This document shows positions 1 through 12,270 of a DNA stretch of 64,000 bases, piece by piece (within the stretch, counting starts at the first letter, position 1; each line of letters opens with the position of its first letter). The stretch is from Coptis chinensis (Eukaryota > Streptophyta > Magnoliopsida > Ranunculales > Ranunculaceae). The notes beneath the pieces are model-generated. The model was not told the origin of the DNA and ran no database searches. It saw only the letters and a list, made by a program, of their open reading frames with translations. The DNA lies in the NCBI GenBank assembly GCA_015680905.1, contig CM027378.1, forward strand, positions 1,550,001-1,614,000, written 5' to 3'. The translations under genes and the position numbers were made by a program.

Positions 1-2770
1 CAATATGGTCCACTTTCTGCTTTAAAAGATTCATTTCAGTTTCTAGATTCTGTTGTTTTTCCAAAACTTCTTTATGCTGATTCTCTAGTAACTGATTTTT
101 CTGGGCAGAAGTCTGTTGTTCCATCTGAAATGTAGAGTTCATTTTCTCAAGGTATGATACTCTCTCTGCCAATTTTCCATTCTGCTCACTTAAATCCTGA
201 ATTTTCTGCAGAGATTCTAAGAACATGGCTAGCAACGCCTCTATGGTGTGGTTCTCAGGTTCATCATAGTTTTTTGTAGATTGAGCACTTTCAATTGTAT
301 CTTCGAATGGGACGAATTCTTGTGTCATGCTATCAAGGAAGTACACCTCTCCACCTTCGGCTTCATCACAATCCTTATGCAACAGGTGAAAGATATTTAT
401 GTCCATGGACATCTTACCAAAGTTGATCTTCATTTCACCGTTGTGACAATTTATCAAAGATTTTGCTGTAGCGAGGAAAGGTCGGCCTAGAATAATTGGA
501 ATTTTATCAAAGGCTTCCTGGGTGTCTATCACAATGAAATCCACTAGATAGTAGAAATCGGCTACTTGAACAAGAACATCCTCAACTATGCCTCTGGGAA
601 TCTTGGTAGAACGGTCAGCTAACTTTAATTTGACTTTTGTAGGCTTTAGGTTCTCCAGGCCCAACGCTTGGTACACATGATATGGCAAGAGATTAACACT
701 AGCACCAAGGTCTAAAAGAGCATTACCCGTGAATTTTTCTCCTATCCTACATGATATTGTAGGACTTCCTAGATCTTTGAGCTTGACTGGAGCTTGCTGA
801 TGGATAATAGATGTTGTTTGTCCACCTAGAAACGCTCGCTTTGGAACATGAGTACTTCTCTTTATGTTGCATGCATCTTTCAAGAATTTGGCATATGATG
901 GCAACTGCTTGATCGCTTTGAGAAAGGGGATATTGATGTTATCTTTCTCAAATGCCTCCTTCATCTCTAAAAATTGCTTGTCCTTTTTGCTTTGAGCAAA
1001 AAATATAGGAAAAGGTGCCTTCGGTACAAACACATCAGCATGTGTCTGCTTTTCTTTCTCTTCGGCATTGTTGCATATCTTGTCTTGGTCATCTTGACAA
1101 ATGGGAGTGGAAAGGATTTCCCCCACTTCCTTTTGAACTTTATTTGAAATCTTGACCGATTGCTCTGTAGCAATGTCATCATGAGAAGGTAAGTTAACCT
1201 TGTTGTCTATCTTCAATCCTGATCAGAGAGTAGTAACTGAGCTAACATGATCATGGAGGTGATCAATACTAGAAGTTGTCCCAATGTGGCATACATCTTC
1301 ACTCTTCAATATTGGTTCCAATAAGCTAGGTTGAGTGGCTTGTGTCTTTACGTGACAAAGCAAAGGTGAGTTTGTCGACCTTAGCCTCTAGAGACTCCAT
1401 TCTAGAACATTGACTTGCCCGAGATTGCCGGAGATTGAAATGAGACTGCAAGAAGCTCTAGAACACTTTCAAACTTCTGATTTTTCTGTGATAGCAAAGT
1501 AATTGCATTCTCCAGTTGGCGGTGCGGCATAATTTCTCCTAGGATCGCACTAACTCTCCACTTGTATTGGAATTTTGTTGAGAGTATAATTGTTGTTGAG
1601 GGACCAACTGCGTGAAACTTGACTTGTCTGTGGAATATAACTTTGATCTTGAGAACCTAGGGGGTCCAAAGATTCGTCTCCAATAATTACCTTGAAAGTT
1701 ATTACCACCTTGGTTGGGCCTCAGAAATGAGTTTATATTGTACTCTCCAATTGATGCATGTTGATAGTAACCAGGACATTCTAGAGTTGCATGAGAAGTG
1801 TCCGAGCAGACTTCACAGTATTGGCTAGCTTGCATGACTGGGAGAGATTTATCTTGAGACTTGTTGAACTTGGAGGGATTCATAGAGAACTGATTAAATT
1901 TCTTACTCAGAGTTTCAATGCTGGTGGCCAGGATGGCCATTGTAGACTTCAGTTCTTGATCTAATTGTTCATGTGCTTGGTAACCAAATTGCTTTGGCTC
2001 CCCCTCCATGCTAGCGACATCCTCGTTGCTAGTAGTCCAGTATTGTGTTTCTTCAGCTAAATTTTCGAGAAAGTTGTAAGCTTCCTCTCCATCCATCGAT
2101 GTAAACTTGCCTTTGTGCATTGATCAGATCATTTTGCTTGTTCATCATCAAGAGTCCTCGATAGAAAAATGAGCAAGTGTGCTCTTATCATAACTATGAT
2201 GTGGACATGAGACTAGTAAATTATTGAATTTCTCCCAAATTGATGATATTCTTGATCACTTTTTCCTTTGAAATTGCCGATAGCTTGCTGCATGGCATCT
2301 CGTCTTCAGGGTGGGTAGAACTTGTTCATAAACTTTGTTCTCAACTTCTCCCAATTGTCTATTGAATTGATCGGTACCGTCAGTTAACCATTCGGATGCT
2401 TTACCTTCTAGTGAGAGCGGAAAAAAAGAATCAACTTGATACTCTCATCTTTGATATTCGGTTCTTGAAAGTTCCGAGGATCGATAGAAATTTGTTCATG
2501 TGAATATATGGTGAACATTGTTCGAACCATTGAACTTTGGAAGCATAGAGATTACTTGATGCTCTAAGTTCAAACCGGTTAGCTTATGTCTCGGAAAAAC
2601 AATATTCTTTGGGTGGTGGGTCTCCAATGATTGGCGAATAGAAATCGCCAATTTCTTCCTCTCTGTTGGCTTGCATGGGTGAGATATAGCTCGAGGGATT
2701 ATTGGTGTCCAAAACACCTCCATCATTAAGGTTAGCCATTATATCAATCAATCTAGTAGTATTCTTGCTA
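1..2770 (-). pseudogene. gag and protease region of copy A, broken
   Basis: Reading leftwards from about 2740, the translation shows the same gag protein as copy B: the N-terminal part, the capsid-like retrotransposon gag region, and a middle segment at 1539-2120 with a Cys/His cluster. The protease region lies at roughly 590-900, where the DLGASVNLLP-type aspartic protease motif is readable on the minus strand. In life this would be the Gag polyprotein that packs the element's RNA, plus the protease that cuts it. The copy is a fossil. Its homology to copy B continues to the left edge of the window. Confidence 0.8.
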
Positions 2771-3284
2771 TGCAAAGATGATGAAAACTATTCTATTATG
2801 CTTGAATGCAATTAAACTAATATGCAACTATTCTAAATTATACTAATATGCAAAACTACTTTCCTTCAACTTGGTTGGGCTTTGCAGCTAGTATCTCGCC
2901 CGTTGTCTAAAGTTGTCTCTTCTAGGGTTATGGTGAATTACTTGGATTGCTTAAGTACCACGGCCCACGGACGATAGTCCGTTTGTCAAGATTCAGACAA
3001 GAAACACTAGAGTTTGATATTTTCATTTTGTTGTTACAACTTCAATTGTTGAAAAGGTCCTAAATGCAATTATACTAGAAAGCAATAAAACTAAACTATG
3101 ATGCAACTATACTAAGAAAGCAATAAAAAGAATGAAGATTCGACCGACCCGATGGTAGATCTTGTCTTCGATGTCCTTCAAGCTTCTTTCTTTCTTAAAA
3201 GGATGGATGATGCGGCTAAAATTACCTCAAGATCCAAAATTCTAATCTTGAAAGAAAACCTTAAACATAAACAACTTAAAACGG

Positions 3285-3295
3285 CAGTGGCGCCA
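3285..3295 (-). promoter_or_regulatory. Primer binding site of copy A
   Basis: On the minus strand this reads TGGCGCCACTG, one base from the end of the LTR. It resembles the TGGCGCC start of the tRNA-Asp-type primer sites used by Athila elements. Unlike copy B, only one such site is present. Confidence 0.65.
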
Positions 3296-3296
3296 T

Positions 3297-4940
3297 TGAC
3301 ACTTCCTCTTTTTTTGTATGTATGGTGTATGGGTGATGTAGATAGATGATGGTCGTTGAACAAAATAGAAGCGTATCAAAACCTAATTATCCCTCAATAA
3401 GTAAAGGATGAGTAAGGTATCGTTCCACTTTTAAGTGTATGTTTATATGAAGGATAGGATTGGAAAGGGGGTTTGAGGGATTAAAACTATTATTATAGAT
3501 ATTGTAGATTCTAATGTTAAACTAAACTAAACTAAACTAACTAACTAAACTTATACTAAAACTAAGAATTGGAAATAGGGAGAGAATATGAGAGAGATAG
3601 ATTCAAGATATTCAAATCCACCAATGCTTTTAATTCAATGACCTTTTGCTTCATGTTGTTCTCCAAGTAGACTACAATCGGCAATCGAAATTAGTGCCGA
3701 TGCCCTTTTGGATGAAACATCGTTAACAATTAACTCTACTTAAGGTTGTTCCTATGTTCATATTACTAGTATCTTCTTTCCTTTTATGTGAGCTTGGGCA
3801 GCTATTCAATGAATCACCATCTAAGGCAAACACAAGGAATACTTCCCTTACTCTAAAACACTACACAATTAGAAGAAAACTAGAGAATAATAGTATAATA
3901 TTCAATTACAATAAATAAAACTCTATTCTAGCATTATATTCAATTACAATAAATAAAATCATGTTACTAGCAAATATTCAATTGCAATAAATAAAACCCT
4001 AAACTAGCATGATATTCAATTGTAATAAATAAAAACCTTAATCTATACTTCCATCCCCTGGTGTGGGCAATGGAACTAATAACTAAAAACATAAAGAACT
4101 AACCTGATTGAAGAACACCATAAACCAGAAGAATCATTAAACCTTAAGCACCGGCTTCATCTCCTCCCTTGAAGGAGAAGATTAGCCTTCCATATAGAAA
4201 GAAGAACACGAAGAATGAGAAGAAGAGTCGAAGAACATAAGACTATAAAGACTAATTTATTAAGACTCAGCTAGTTAAAACCGATCTTTGATTATTAATC
4301 TCTCTCTGCCTCAAGTTCTAGAGACAAGAATATAAGTGAATTGGCAAATTACATGAGGCACTTAGGTCCTCTATTTATAGGGGTTACAATGAGCTCTAGA
4401 AGCATTCCAAACTGTCATTTGTTTCCTAATACAAATAGACTTCTGTCAGAGTCCAACTTCGTCTCCAAAACTGAGAAGGAATTGGCTATAGTGTCGATTC
4501 ATGCGTCTGGACACATTATCCATGCGTCCGAGACTTAATCAATGCGTCACGGGCCGATCGATCTATCAATGCGTCCCGACGACGATAAGCCGATTTTCTT
4601 TTCTCTTCCTTGCTTCTATCCTTCTATCCTCTTTTTGGGGCTTTGGTCCAAGCAACGAATCCTTTGGCCTTGGGCTTCCAAATAGACTTTAAAATAGGTC
4701 CAAGTCGCATCTTTAATAGCTCCAATTCCTTGGCCTTCTCCATGATTGTCCACGGACCTCCCATGTGATCATTAAGGCTCCGAATTGCTTCGTTTTACCG
4801 CATTTTCTCTAATATTCTACAAAACTCTCTTTTTCACCTGTAGAATCTTAAAACACAACTTATAAACACTATTAGTCCACTAAGATGGCTAAACAAGAGG
4901 CATAATCGAGGGTTAAATAGCACTTTTTGAGCACTTATCA
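3297..4940 (-). repeat. LTR shared by copies A and B
   Basis: This 1.64-kb LTR reads TGATAAGTGC... to ...GTGTCA on the minus strand. It matches the LTR at 10617-12270 throughout its length at about 94-95% by eye. A TATA box (CTATAAATAG, minus strand) lies at 4371-4380. It is the 3' LTR of copy B and the 5' LTR of copy A, which makes the array a tandem of internal regions separated by single LTRs. A hairpin-like block at about 4153-4188 recurs in other LTRs of this window. Confidence 0.88.
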
Positions 4941-6864
4941 CAACTCCCAACTAGCCTTTTGCTAGTCTCTTAACAAATAAGATAAAAAAATAGATAAGTG
5001 ATCAAAATCACATCCTAATAACAAAAATAAAATCCTAACTCATTTTCGCAGGCATCGCGATTGCATTTACCATATACAACAAGGCTTTAAACCTTTAAGT
5101 TCCCCAAAAAGGACGAGTTATAGTCTCGTGAGGGTTTTCAGGTAATATACCCACAAAATCAATCAATAGCATGTTCAAGAATGATATTATTTTTTAGAGA
5201 GAGAAATTCCTTACCTACTTAGTGCTTACTCCAATAGACAGTCTCCATTGTTAACTACATTGCTGCAAAGATTCATAGATTATGATGGGAGATAGTAAAA
5301 ATTGACAAAATTCTTAATAAAGGCTTATGTGTGTACTTAGTCAATCTCCTATACTCTCCTATCCAAGAAACGGAATCCCTAGTTTACCATAGGTAGATAA
5401 TCTCGACTTTCAATCATCACCGATCATACTCTCAGAAAAGAATCTCTCAGACGATGGTCTACATTTTACCTCATGTATGTGGGTAAAAGAATAATGCATA
5501 CGAACTTCCCACATACTACCTTGAAAAACAGATTTCTGAATAAAAGTCGTCTCATGGAAAGAATGTCAATCACATATGAAGTGTCGGGTCCTTCACTTTA
5601 GCATCCTCTCACCTATTCTAGACTTCGTACCATATTGTAGTGATAAGTCATGGGTTGTAACTTGGATTGGGTATTGGTTTATGAAGGAAAGGTAAAAAGG
5701 ATTTTAAGGTTGTTTCTGAAAAACACTAAGGGTTTTGCTTCTTTCTTTGGAAGATTTCTTCAAATTCTGTATTGCAGAGAAAAAATCTTCCTTTGTCTTA
5801 GCTTTTCCATCCCTTCGCTCAACTTTTTTTTTTTTTTTTTTTTTTTTTATATTTTTTTTAAAAGCTTGATTATATCCTTGATTAATGCTATGCTTTTTTC
5901 CACTAGCTTTTTTCACTTTGAAACGTAAATGATGGACTTCATTGTATCTCTCCGATATTTCCTTGTAATCTTCCTTTTGTGGTCTTTCTTCCTCCTTGTG
6001 CCCCTCGTATTCTCAGAAACATATGGGTATGGCTGATAAAGATTTTGGCTATACTCCTTGTCTGGAGTTTTGTGATGGGTAAATGGTTTTATGAAAGAAA
6101 ATGGCTTATTGTAAGGCTCAAAAGGGTTTAACATGATGGTCCTACTAGGTGGGATAAAGGTTGAATAGGTTTACTACTTGACTTATCGAGATGATACTGC
6201 TTCAATAGACTACAAGACCTAATGGCTATCTCCCCTAGTTGATGTCACTTCGTGATTAACCAATCAACGAATAATGAGACTATATTACAACGACATAAAG
6301 AACTGAAAGATGTTGAGTTCACTAAGACTGGATTTTTCGTAAGAACTCTCCAAAAATGGGTATAAAGCTCAAGTCTCACTCGCTAAGTCTAAAAATTCTA
6401 CTTCCAAATTTTAGGGGTTTAAAATCTCTTTCTAGCAAAAGTACACAAAATTGACCAAGTATTATGGTGGTGCCTTGATAAAGAATTCTATCAATAAGAA
6501 CTATGTCCGAGCATAATAAATAGTCTAAGCGGTAATGAAATCAATAATATCAACTATCTATCAAACTCAACACTAAGCAAGATAGAATATATATCCCGTG
6601 ATTCATCATTAAAATTCATATTTTCTCATGCTCGATATAGAAACAAAAAAATATTTTTGTTTTTGAAAAGTAATTTTCAAATTCATTTCTCAAGTACACC
6701 CCCCCCCAACTTATGCATACATTGACCTCAATGTATAAAAATTAAATAAATGAAATGAATGAAAAAGGCGGGATATTACCATTGATGCCTAATTTTTAGG
6801 TCTTTTACGCCGATCCCTAAGATGTAATGTGAGTATTTTAAAGTCAGATTCTCAAGACTTTATA
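4941..6864 (-). other. 3' noncoding region of copy B
   Basis: No convincing coding sequence is seen in these 1.9 kb. Next to the LTR the minus strand reads AGTTGGGAGTTG, the position of the polypurine tract. Around 5108-5135 a short block ending in a CACGAG..TTATAACTCG-type motif is shared with elements C (24275-24300) and D (12780-12805). A run of about 30 T lies at 5822-5850 and a C-run at about 6700. ORFs called here consist of low-complexity sequence. Confidence 0.7.
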
Positions 6865-7640
6865 TCATGCATTATCAATTTGAGTGAGGAGATCAGATTT
6901 TCTCACCCAAATCTGATGAATGTTTGGAGGATGAGGAGGAGGTCTCACCTTGTGGGTCATCAAAAATACTCCTTGATATCTTTGAAAGATTGTTGGTGAA
7001 GTTGCTTCTCTACCTTGAACTATTTCAGGTCCGATGATTGTGTGATAGGCCTTGTGGTTCCCCCGCGGTAGAAGGTTGACGAAAATCTCTCTTTCTAACA
7101 GAACAATAGTATCTGATGTGCCCTTTACCACCACAGTGATGATAATGGATGTCCGGGTCGACTATGCTTTCGGGTGGGGCGAGGACCGTTCACATACTTC
7201 TTTGTTCGACAATAATGGTGTAGAAGAAGCTTCAACAGTGCAATTCTCCTTATCAATATGGTCCACTTTCTGCTTTAGAAGATTCATTTCAGTTTCTAGA
7301 TTCTGTTGTTTTTTCAAAACTTCTTTAAGCTGATTCTCTAGTAACTAATTTTTCTGGGCAGAAGTCTGTTGTTCATCCCGAAATGTAGAGTTCATTTTCT
7401 CAAGGTATGATACTCTCTCTGCCAATTTTCCATTCTCGCTTCACTTAAATCCTGAATTTTCTGCAGAGATTCTAAGAACATGGCTAGCAACGCCTCTGTG
7501 GTGTGGTTCTCAAGTTCATCATAGTTTTTTGTAGATTGAGCACTTTCAATTGTATCTTCGAATGGGACGAATTCTTGTATCATGCTATCAAGGAAGTACA
7601 CCTCTCCACCTTCGGCTTCATCACAATCCTTATGCAACAA
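6865..7640 (-). pseudogene. C-terminal coding pieces downstream of protease, copy B
   Basis: Two short minus-strand open stretches (7392-7640 and 6865-7134) follow the protease. The first is acidic and ends in a Glu/Gln-rich, probably helical segment; the second is basic and Pro-rich. I recognise neither as a known domain. They occupy the place where RT would begin in a complete Athila element, and the element passes from here directly to noncoding sequence. The 5' part of this block recurs at the left edge of the window in copy A. Confidence 0.45.
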
Positions 7641-7649
7641 TGTGAAAGA

Positions 7650-8461
7650 TATTTATGTCCATGGACATCTTACCAAAGTTGATCTTCATTTCACCGTTGT
7701 GACAATTTATCAAAGCTTTTCATGTAGTAGCGAGGAAAGGTTGGCCTAGAATAATTGGAATTTTATCAAAGGCTTCCTGGGTGTCTATCACAATGAAATC
7801 CACTGGATAGTAGAAATCGGCTACTTGAACAAGAACATCCTCAACTATGCCTCTGGGGAATCTTGGTAGAACGGTCGACTAACTTTAATTTGACTTTTGT
7901 AGGCTTTAGGTTCTCCAGGCCCAACGCTTGGTACACATGATATGGCAAGAGATTAACACTAGCACCAAGGTCTAAAAGAGCATTACCCGTGAATTTTTCT
8001 CCTATCCTACATGATATTGTAGGACTTTCTGGATCTTTGAGCTTGACTGGAGCTTGCTGATGGATAATAGATGTTGTTTGTCCAGCTAGAAACGCTCGTT
8101 TTGGAACATGAGTACTTCTCTTTATGTTGCATGCATCCTTCAAGAATTTGGCATATGATGGCAACTGCTTCATCGCTTTGAGAAAGGGGATATTGATGTT
8201 ATCTTTCTCAAATGCCTCCTTCATCTCTAAAAATTGCTTGTCCTTTTTGCTTTGAGCAAAAAATATAGGAAAAAAGGTGCTTTCGGTACAAAACACATCA
8301 AAGATGTGTCTGCTTTTCTTTCTCTTCGGCATTGTTGCATATCTTGTCTTGGTCATCTTGACAAATGGGAGTGGAAAGGATTTCCCCCACTTCCTTTTGA
8401 ACTTTATTTGAAATCTTGACCGATTGCTCTGTAGCAATGTCATCATGAGAAGGTAAGTCAA
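7650..8461 (-). pseudogene. Aspartic protease region of copy B
   Basis: The translation holds the linker after gag and the Athila-type retropepsin signature (LLDLGASVNLLP) near 7960-8010, followed by the conserved stretch around the flap. The enzyme would cut Gag into its mature parts. It overlaps the gag ORF end in another frame. The region is a fossil. Confidence 0.75.
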
Positions 8462-9992
8462 CCTTGTTGTCTATCTTCAATCCTGATCTGAGAGTAGTAA
8501 CTGAGCTAACATGATCATGGAGGTGATCAATACTAGAAGTTGTCCCAATGTGGCATACATCTTCACTCTTCAATATTGGTTCCAATATGCTAGGTTGAGT
8601 GGCTTGTGTCATTATAGACAAAGCAATGGTGAGTTTGTCGACCTTAGCCTCTAGAGACTCCATTCTAGAACATTGACTTGCCTGAGATTGCTGGAGATTG
8701 AGCTGAAACTGTGTAATAAGCTCTAGAACACTTTCAAACTTCTGATTTTTCTGTGATAACAAAGTAATTGCATTCTCCAGTTGGCAAAAGGCATAATTTC
8801 TCCTAGGATCGTGCAATAACTCTCCACTTGTATTGGAATTTTGTTGAGAGTATAATTGTTGTTGAGGGACCAACTGTGAAACTTGACTTGTCTGTGGAAT
8901 ATAACTTTGATCTTGAGAACCTAGGGGTCCAGCATTCTGTCTCCAATAATTTCCTTGAAAGTTATTACCAGCTTGGTTGGGCCTCTTAAATGAGTTTATA
9001 TTGTACTCTCCAACTGATACATGTTGATAGTAACCAGGACATTCTAGAGTTGCATGGGAAGTGTCCGAATGGACTTCGCAGTATTGGCTAGCTTTCATGA
9101 CTGGGAGAGATTTAGCTTGAGACTTGTTGAACTTGGAGGGATTCATAGAGAACTGATTAAATTTCTTACTCAGAGTTTCAATGCTGGTGGCCAGGCTGGC
9201 CAATGTTGACTTCAGTTCTTGATCTGATTGTTCATGTGCTTTGTAGCCAAATTGCTTTGGCTCCCCCTCCATGCTAGCGACATCCTCATTGCTAGTAGTC
9301 CACTGTTGTGTTTCTTCAGCTAAATTCTCAAGAAAGTTGTAAGCTTCCTCTCCATCCATCGATGTAAACTTGCCTTTGTGCATTGACTGTATCATTTGCT
9401 TGTTCATCATCGGTAGTCCTCGATTGAAAAAATGAGCAAGTGTGCTCTTATCGTATCCATGATGTGGACATGAGACTAGCAGATTATTGAATTTCTCCCA
9501 GGCTTTGATGATATTCTTGATCACCACCTTCCCTTTGAAATTGTTGATGGCTTGCTGCATGTCATCTGTCTTCTGGGGTGGGTAGAACTTGTTCATAAAC
9601 TTTGTTCTCAACTTCTCCCAGTTGTCTATTGAATTGATCGGCTGTGCAGTTAACCATTCTGATGCTTTACCTTCGAGTGAGAGTGGGAACAGAATGATTT
9701 TGATACTCTCATCCCTGATATTTTGGTTCTTGAAAGTTCTGAGGACTGATAGAAATTTGTTTATGTGAACATAAGGCTGAACATTGTCTGAACCGTTGAA
9801 CTTTGGAAGCATAGAGATTATTGATGCTCTAAGCTCAAACTGGTTAGCTTCTGTTTCTGGAAAAACAATACTGCTGGGTGGGTCTCCAATGATTGGCGAA
9901 TAGAAATCGCCTGAACTTCTTCCTCTCTCATGTTGCTTGCATGGGTGGGATAGCTTCAGATTATTGGTGTCCAAAACACCTCCATCATTCAA
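8298..9992 (-). CDS. gag: Gag polyprotein of copy B (long open frame)
   Basis: An open frame of 564 codons encodes an Athila-type Gag. Residues about 80-200 match the retrotransposon gag (capsid) region, with the LPLSLEGKASEWL-type motif and the FYPPQKT and CPHHGYDKS stretches typical of the family. A Cys/His cluster follows at about 300-325, then a Gln/Asn-rich linker. The C-terminal third is Ser/Thr-rich, leading to the protease. This is the longest open retroelement frame in the window. Whether the complete element is active cannot be told, but other parts of it are decayed. Confidence 0.85.
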   Translation of the reverse strand: MNDGGVLDTNNLKLSHPCKQHERGRSSGDFYSPIIGDPPSSIVFPETEANQFELRASIISMLPKFNGSDNVQPYVHINKFLSVLRTFKNQNIRDESIKIILFPLSLEGKASEWLTAQPINSIDNWEKLRTKFMNKFYPPQKTDDMQQAINNFKGKVVIKNIIKAWEKFNNLLVSCPHHGYDKSTLAHFFNRGLPMMNKQMIQSMHKGKFTSMDGEEAYNFLENLAEETQQWTTSNEDVASMEGEPKQFGYKAHEQSDQELKSTLASLATSIETLSKKFNQFSMNPSKFNKSQAKSLPVMKASQYCEVHSDTSHATLECPGYYQHVSVGEYNINSFKRPNQAGNNFQGNYWRQNAGPLGSQDQSYIPQTSQVSQLVPQQQLYSQQNSNTSGELLHDPRRNYAFCQLENAITLLSQKNQKFESVLELITQFQLNLQQSQASQCSRMESLEAKVDKLTIALSIMTQATQPSILEPILKSEDVCHIGTTSSIDHLHDHVSSVTTLRSGLKIDNKVDLPSHDDIATEQSVKISNKVQKEVGEILSTPICQDDQDKICNNAEEKEKQTHL

Positions 9993-10547
9993 GTCGCGCC
10001 ATTATATCAATCATGTCTAGTATTCTTGCTATGCGAAGATGATGAAAACTATCCTATTATGCTTGAATGCAATTAAACTAATATGCAACTATTCTAAATT
10101 ATACTAATATGCAAAACTACTTTCCTTCAACTTGGTTGGGCTTTGAAGCTAGTATCTCGCCGTTGTCTAAAAACTGTCTCTTCTAGGGTTATGGTGAATC
10201 ACTTGATTGCTTAAGTACCACGCCCCACGATCGATAGTCCGCTTTGTCAAGATTCGACAAGAAACACTAGAGTTTGATATTTCATTGTGTTGGCTTACAA
10301 CTTCAATTGTTGAAAAGATCCTAAATGCAATTATACTAGAAAGCAATAAACTAAACTATGATGCAACTATACTCAGAAAGCAATAAAAAGAATGAAGATC
10401 CGACTAACCTGGATGGTAGATCTTGTCTTCGAGATGTCCTTCAAGCTTCTCTCTTTCTCAAAAGGTTGGATGATGCGACTAAAATTGCCTCATGATCCAA
10501 AGTTCTAATCTTGAAAGAAAACGTTAAACATAAACAACTTAAAACAG
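9993..10547 (-). other. Leader between primer site and gag, copy B
   Basis: This 0.55-kb stretch has no coding signal and matches 2760-3284 of copy A closely. It is the untranslated leader of the element, AT-rich with repeated short runs containing CAATAAA. Confidence 0.6.
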
Positions 10548-10614
10548 CAGCGGCGCCATTTGACACTACCTCTTCCTAGGGCTACAATTAATTATATCCC
10601 CGACAGCGGCGCCA
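10548..10614 (-). promoter_or_regulatory. Duplicated primer binding site of copy B
   Basis: The 11-base site TGGCGCCGCTG (minus strand) occurs twice, at 10604-10614 next to the LTR and at 10548-10558, 56 bases away. Each is followed outward by the same TTTGACACT on the plus strand. The LTR-adjacent one extends to TGGCGCCGCTGTCGGGGA, a good match to a tRNA-Asp primer site. The inner one matches copy A's single site. Confidence 0.65.
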
Positions 10615-10616
10615 TT

Positions 10617-12270
10617 TGACACTGCCCCTTTTTTGTGTTAGATGTGGTATGGTCGTTGAACAAAAGAGAAGCGTATCAAAACCTAATTATCCCTCAATAA
10701 GTAAAGGATGAGTAGGGTATCGTTCCACTTTTAAGTGTATGTTTATATGAAGGACAGGATTAGAAAGGGGGTTTGAGGGATTAAAACTATTATTATAGAT
10801 ATTGTAGATTCTAATGTTAAACTAAACTAAACTAAACTAACTAACTAAACTTATACTAAAACTAAGAATTGGAAATAGGGAGAGAATATGAGAGAGATAG
10901 ATTCAAGAGATTCAAATCCACCAATGCTTTTGATTCAATGACCTTTTGCTTCATGTTGTTCTCTAAGTAGACTACAATCGGGCAATCGAGCAAGTGCCGA
11001 TGCCTTTTTGGGTGAAACATCGTTAAACAATTAACTCTACTTAAGGTTGTTCCTATGTTCATGTTACTAGTATCTTCTTTCCTTTTATGTGAACTTGGGC
11101 AGCTATTCAATGAATCACCATCTAAGGCAAACACAAGGAATACTTCTCTTACTCTAAAACACTACACAATTAGAAGAAAAGTAGAGAATAATAGTATAAT
11201 ATTGAATTACAATAAATAAAACTCTATTCTAGCATTATATTCAATTGCAATAAATAAAAGCATGTTACTAGCAAATATTCAATTGCAATAAATAAAACCC
11301 TAAACTAGCATGATATTCAATTGTAATAAATAAAAACCTTAATCTATACTTCCATCCCCCAAAAGGGCAATGGAACTAATAACTAAAAACATAAAGAACT
11401 AACCTGATTGAAGAACACCATAAACCAAAAGAATCATTAAACCTTAAGCACTGGCTTCATCTCCTCCCTTGAAGGAGAAGATTAGCCTTCCATAAAGAAG
11501 GAAGAACACCTAAGAACGAAAGAAGAAGAGTTGAAGAACATAAGACTAGAAAGACTAATTTATTAAGACTCACTAGTTAAAACCGATCTTTTGTTATTAA
11601 TCTCTCTCTGCCTCAAGTTCGAGACAAGAATATAAGTGAATTGGCCAATTACATGAGGCACTTAGGTCCTCTATTTATAGGGGTTACAATGAGTTCTAGA
11701 AGCATTCCAAACCGCCATTTGTTTCCTAATACAAATAGGTTTCTTTTCGTGAGTCCGACTTCGCCTTCAAAACCGAAGAAGAATTGGCTACAAGAATCGA
11801 TTCATGCGTCCGATGCATTATCCATGCGTCCCAGACTTAATCAATGCATCATCGACGCTGACGATCTATCGTCCCGTGACGCAATTAATGCGTCCGACGC
11901 TTTCGATCCATCGTCCCACGCGATAAGCCGATTTTCTCTTCTCTTCTATCCTTCTATCCTCTTTTTATGGCTTTGGTCCAAGCAACGAATCCTTTGGCCT
12001 TGGGCTTCCAAATAGACTTTAAAATAGGTCCAAGTCGCATATTTAATAGCTCCAATTCCTTGGCCTTCTGCATGATTGTACACGGACCTCCCATGTGATC
12101 ATTAATGCTCCGAATTGCTTCGTTTTACCCCATTTTCTCTAATATTCTACAAAACTCTCTTTTTCACCTGTAGAATCTTAAAACACAACTTATAAACACT
12201 ATTAGTCCACTAAGATGGCTAAACAAGAGGCATAATCGAGGGTTAAATAGCACCTTTTGAGCACATATCA
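10617..12270 (-). repeat. 5' LTR of copy B
   Basis: The LTR is 1.65 kb and reads TGATATGTGC... to ...GTGTCA on the minus strand, with the primer site two bases beyond its end. The TATA box is at 11671-11680. It matches 3297-4940. The outer end at 12270 abuts a piece of the LTR of element D, marking the insertion point. Confidence 0.88.

Larger units (their letters stand above)
1..4940 (-). mobile_element. Athila-like pol-less LTR element, copy A (runs off left edge)
   Basis: This is the second unit of a tandem array on the minus strand. Its 5' LTR is the shared LTR at 3297-4940, followed leftwards by a primer binding site, leader, gag and the start of the protease region; the rest lies outside the window. 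Bases 1-2770 align with 7254-10000 in copy B at an offset of about 7.3 kb with most bases identical by eye. The gag and protease type places it in the Ty3/gypsy Athila group. No reverse transcriptase, RNase H or integrase is seen in the sister copy, so the family is probably non-autonomous. The copy is broken, with roughly ten or more breaks, and is more decayed than copy B. Confidence 0.85.
3297..12270 (-). mobile_element. Athila-like pol-less LTR element, copy B, complete outline
   Basis: The minus-strand order is 5' LTR 10617-12270, primer binding site 10604-10614, leader, gag 8298-9992, protease about 7650-8100, short C-terminal coding pieces, a 2.3-kb largely noncoding stretch, a purine-rich tract just before 4940, and 3' LTR 3297-4940. 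Total length is 8.97 kb. No RT, RNase H or integrase homology is visible, so it probably depended on a pol-bearing relative. It inserted into the 3' LTR of element D. The D sequence resumes at 12271, where the first bases (GGGTC) are the likely target duplication (the intact D LTR has CAGTC). It is broken, with a handful of breaks. The two LTRs differ by several percent, so it is not recent. Confidence 0.87.

Noticed and set aside
5650-5928. Open frames with long Phe or Lys runs
   Set aside because: They read through a 30-base T-run in noncoding element sequence.
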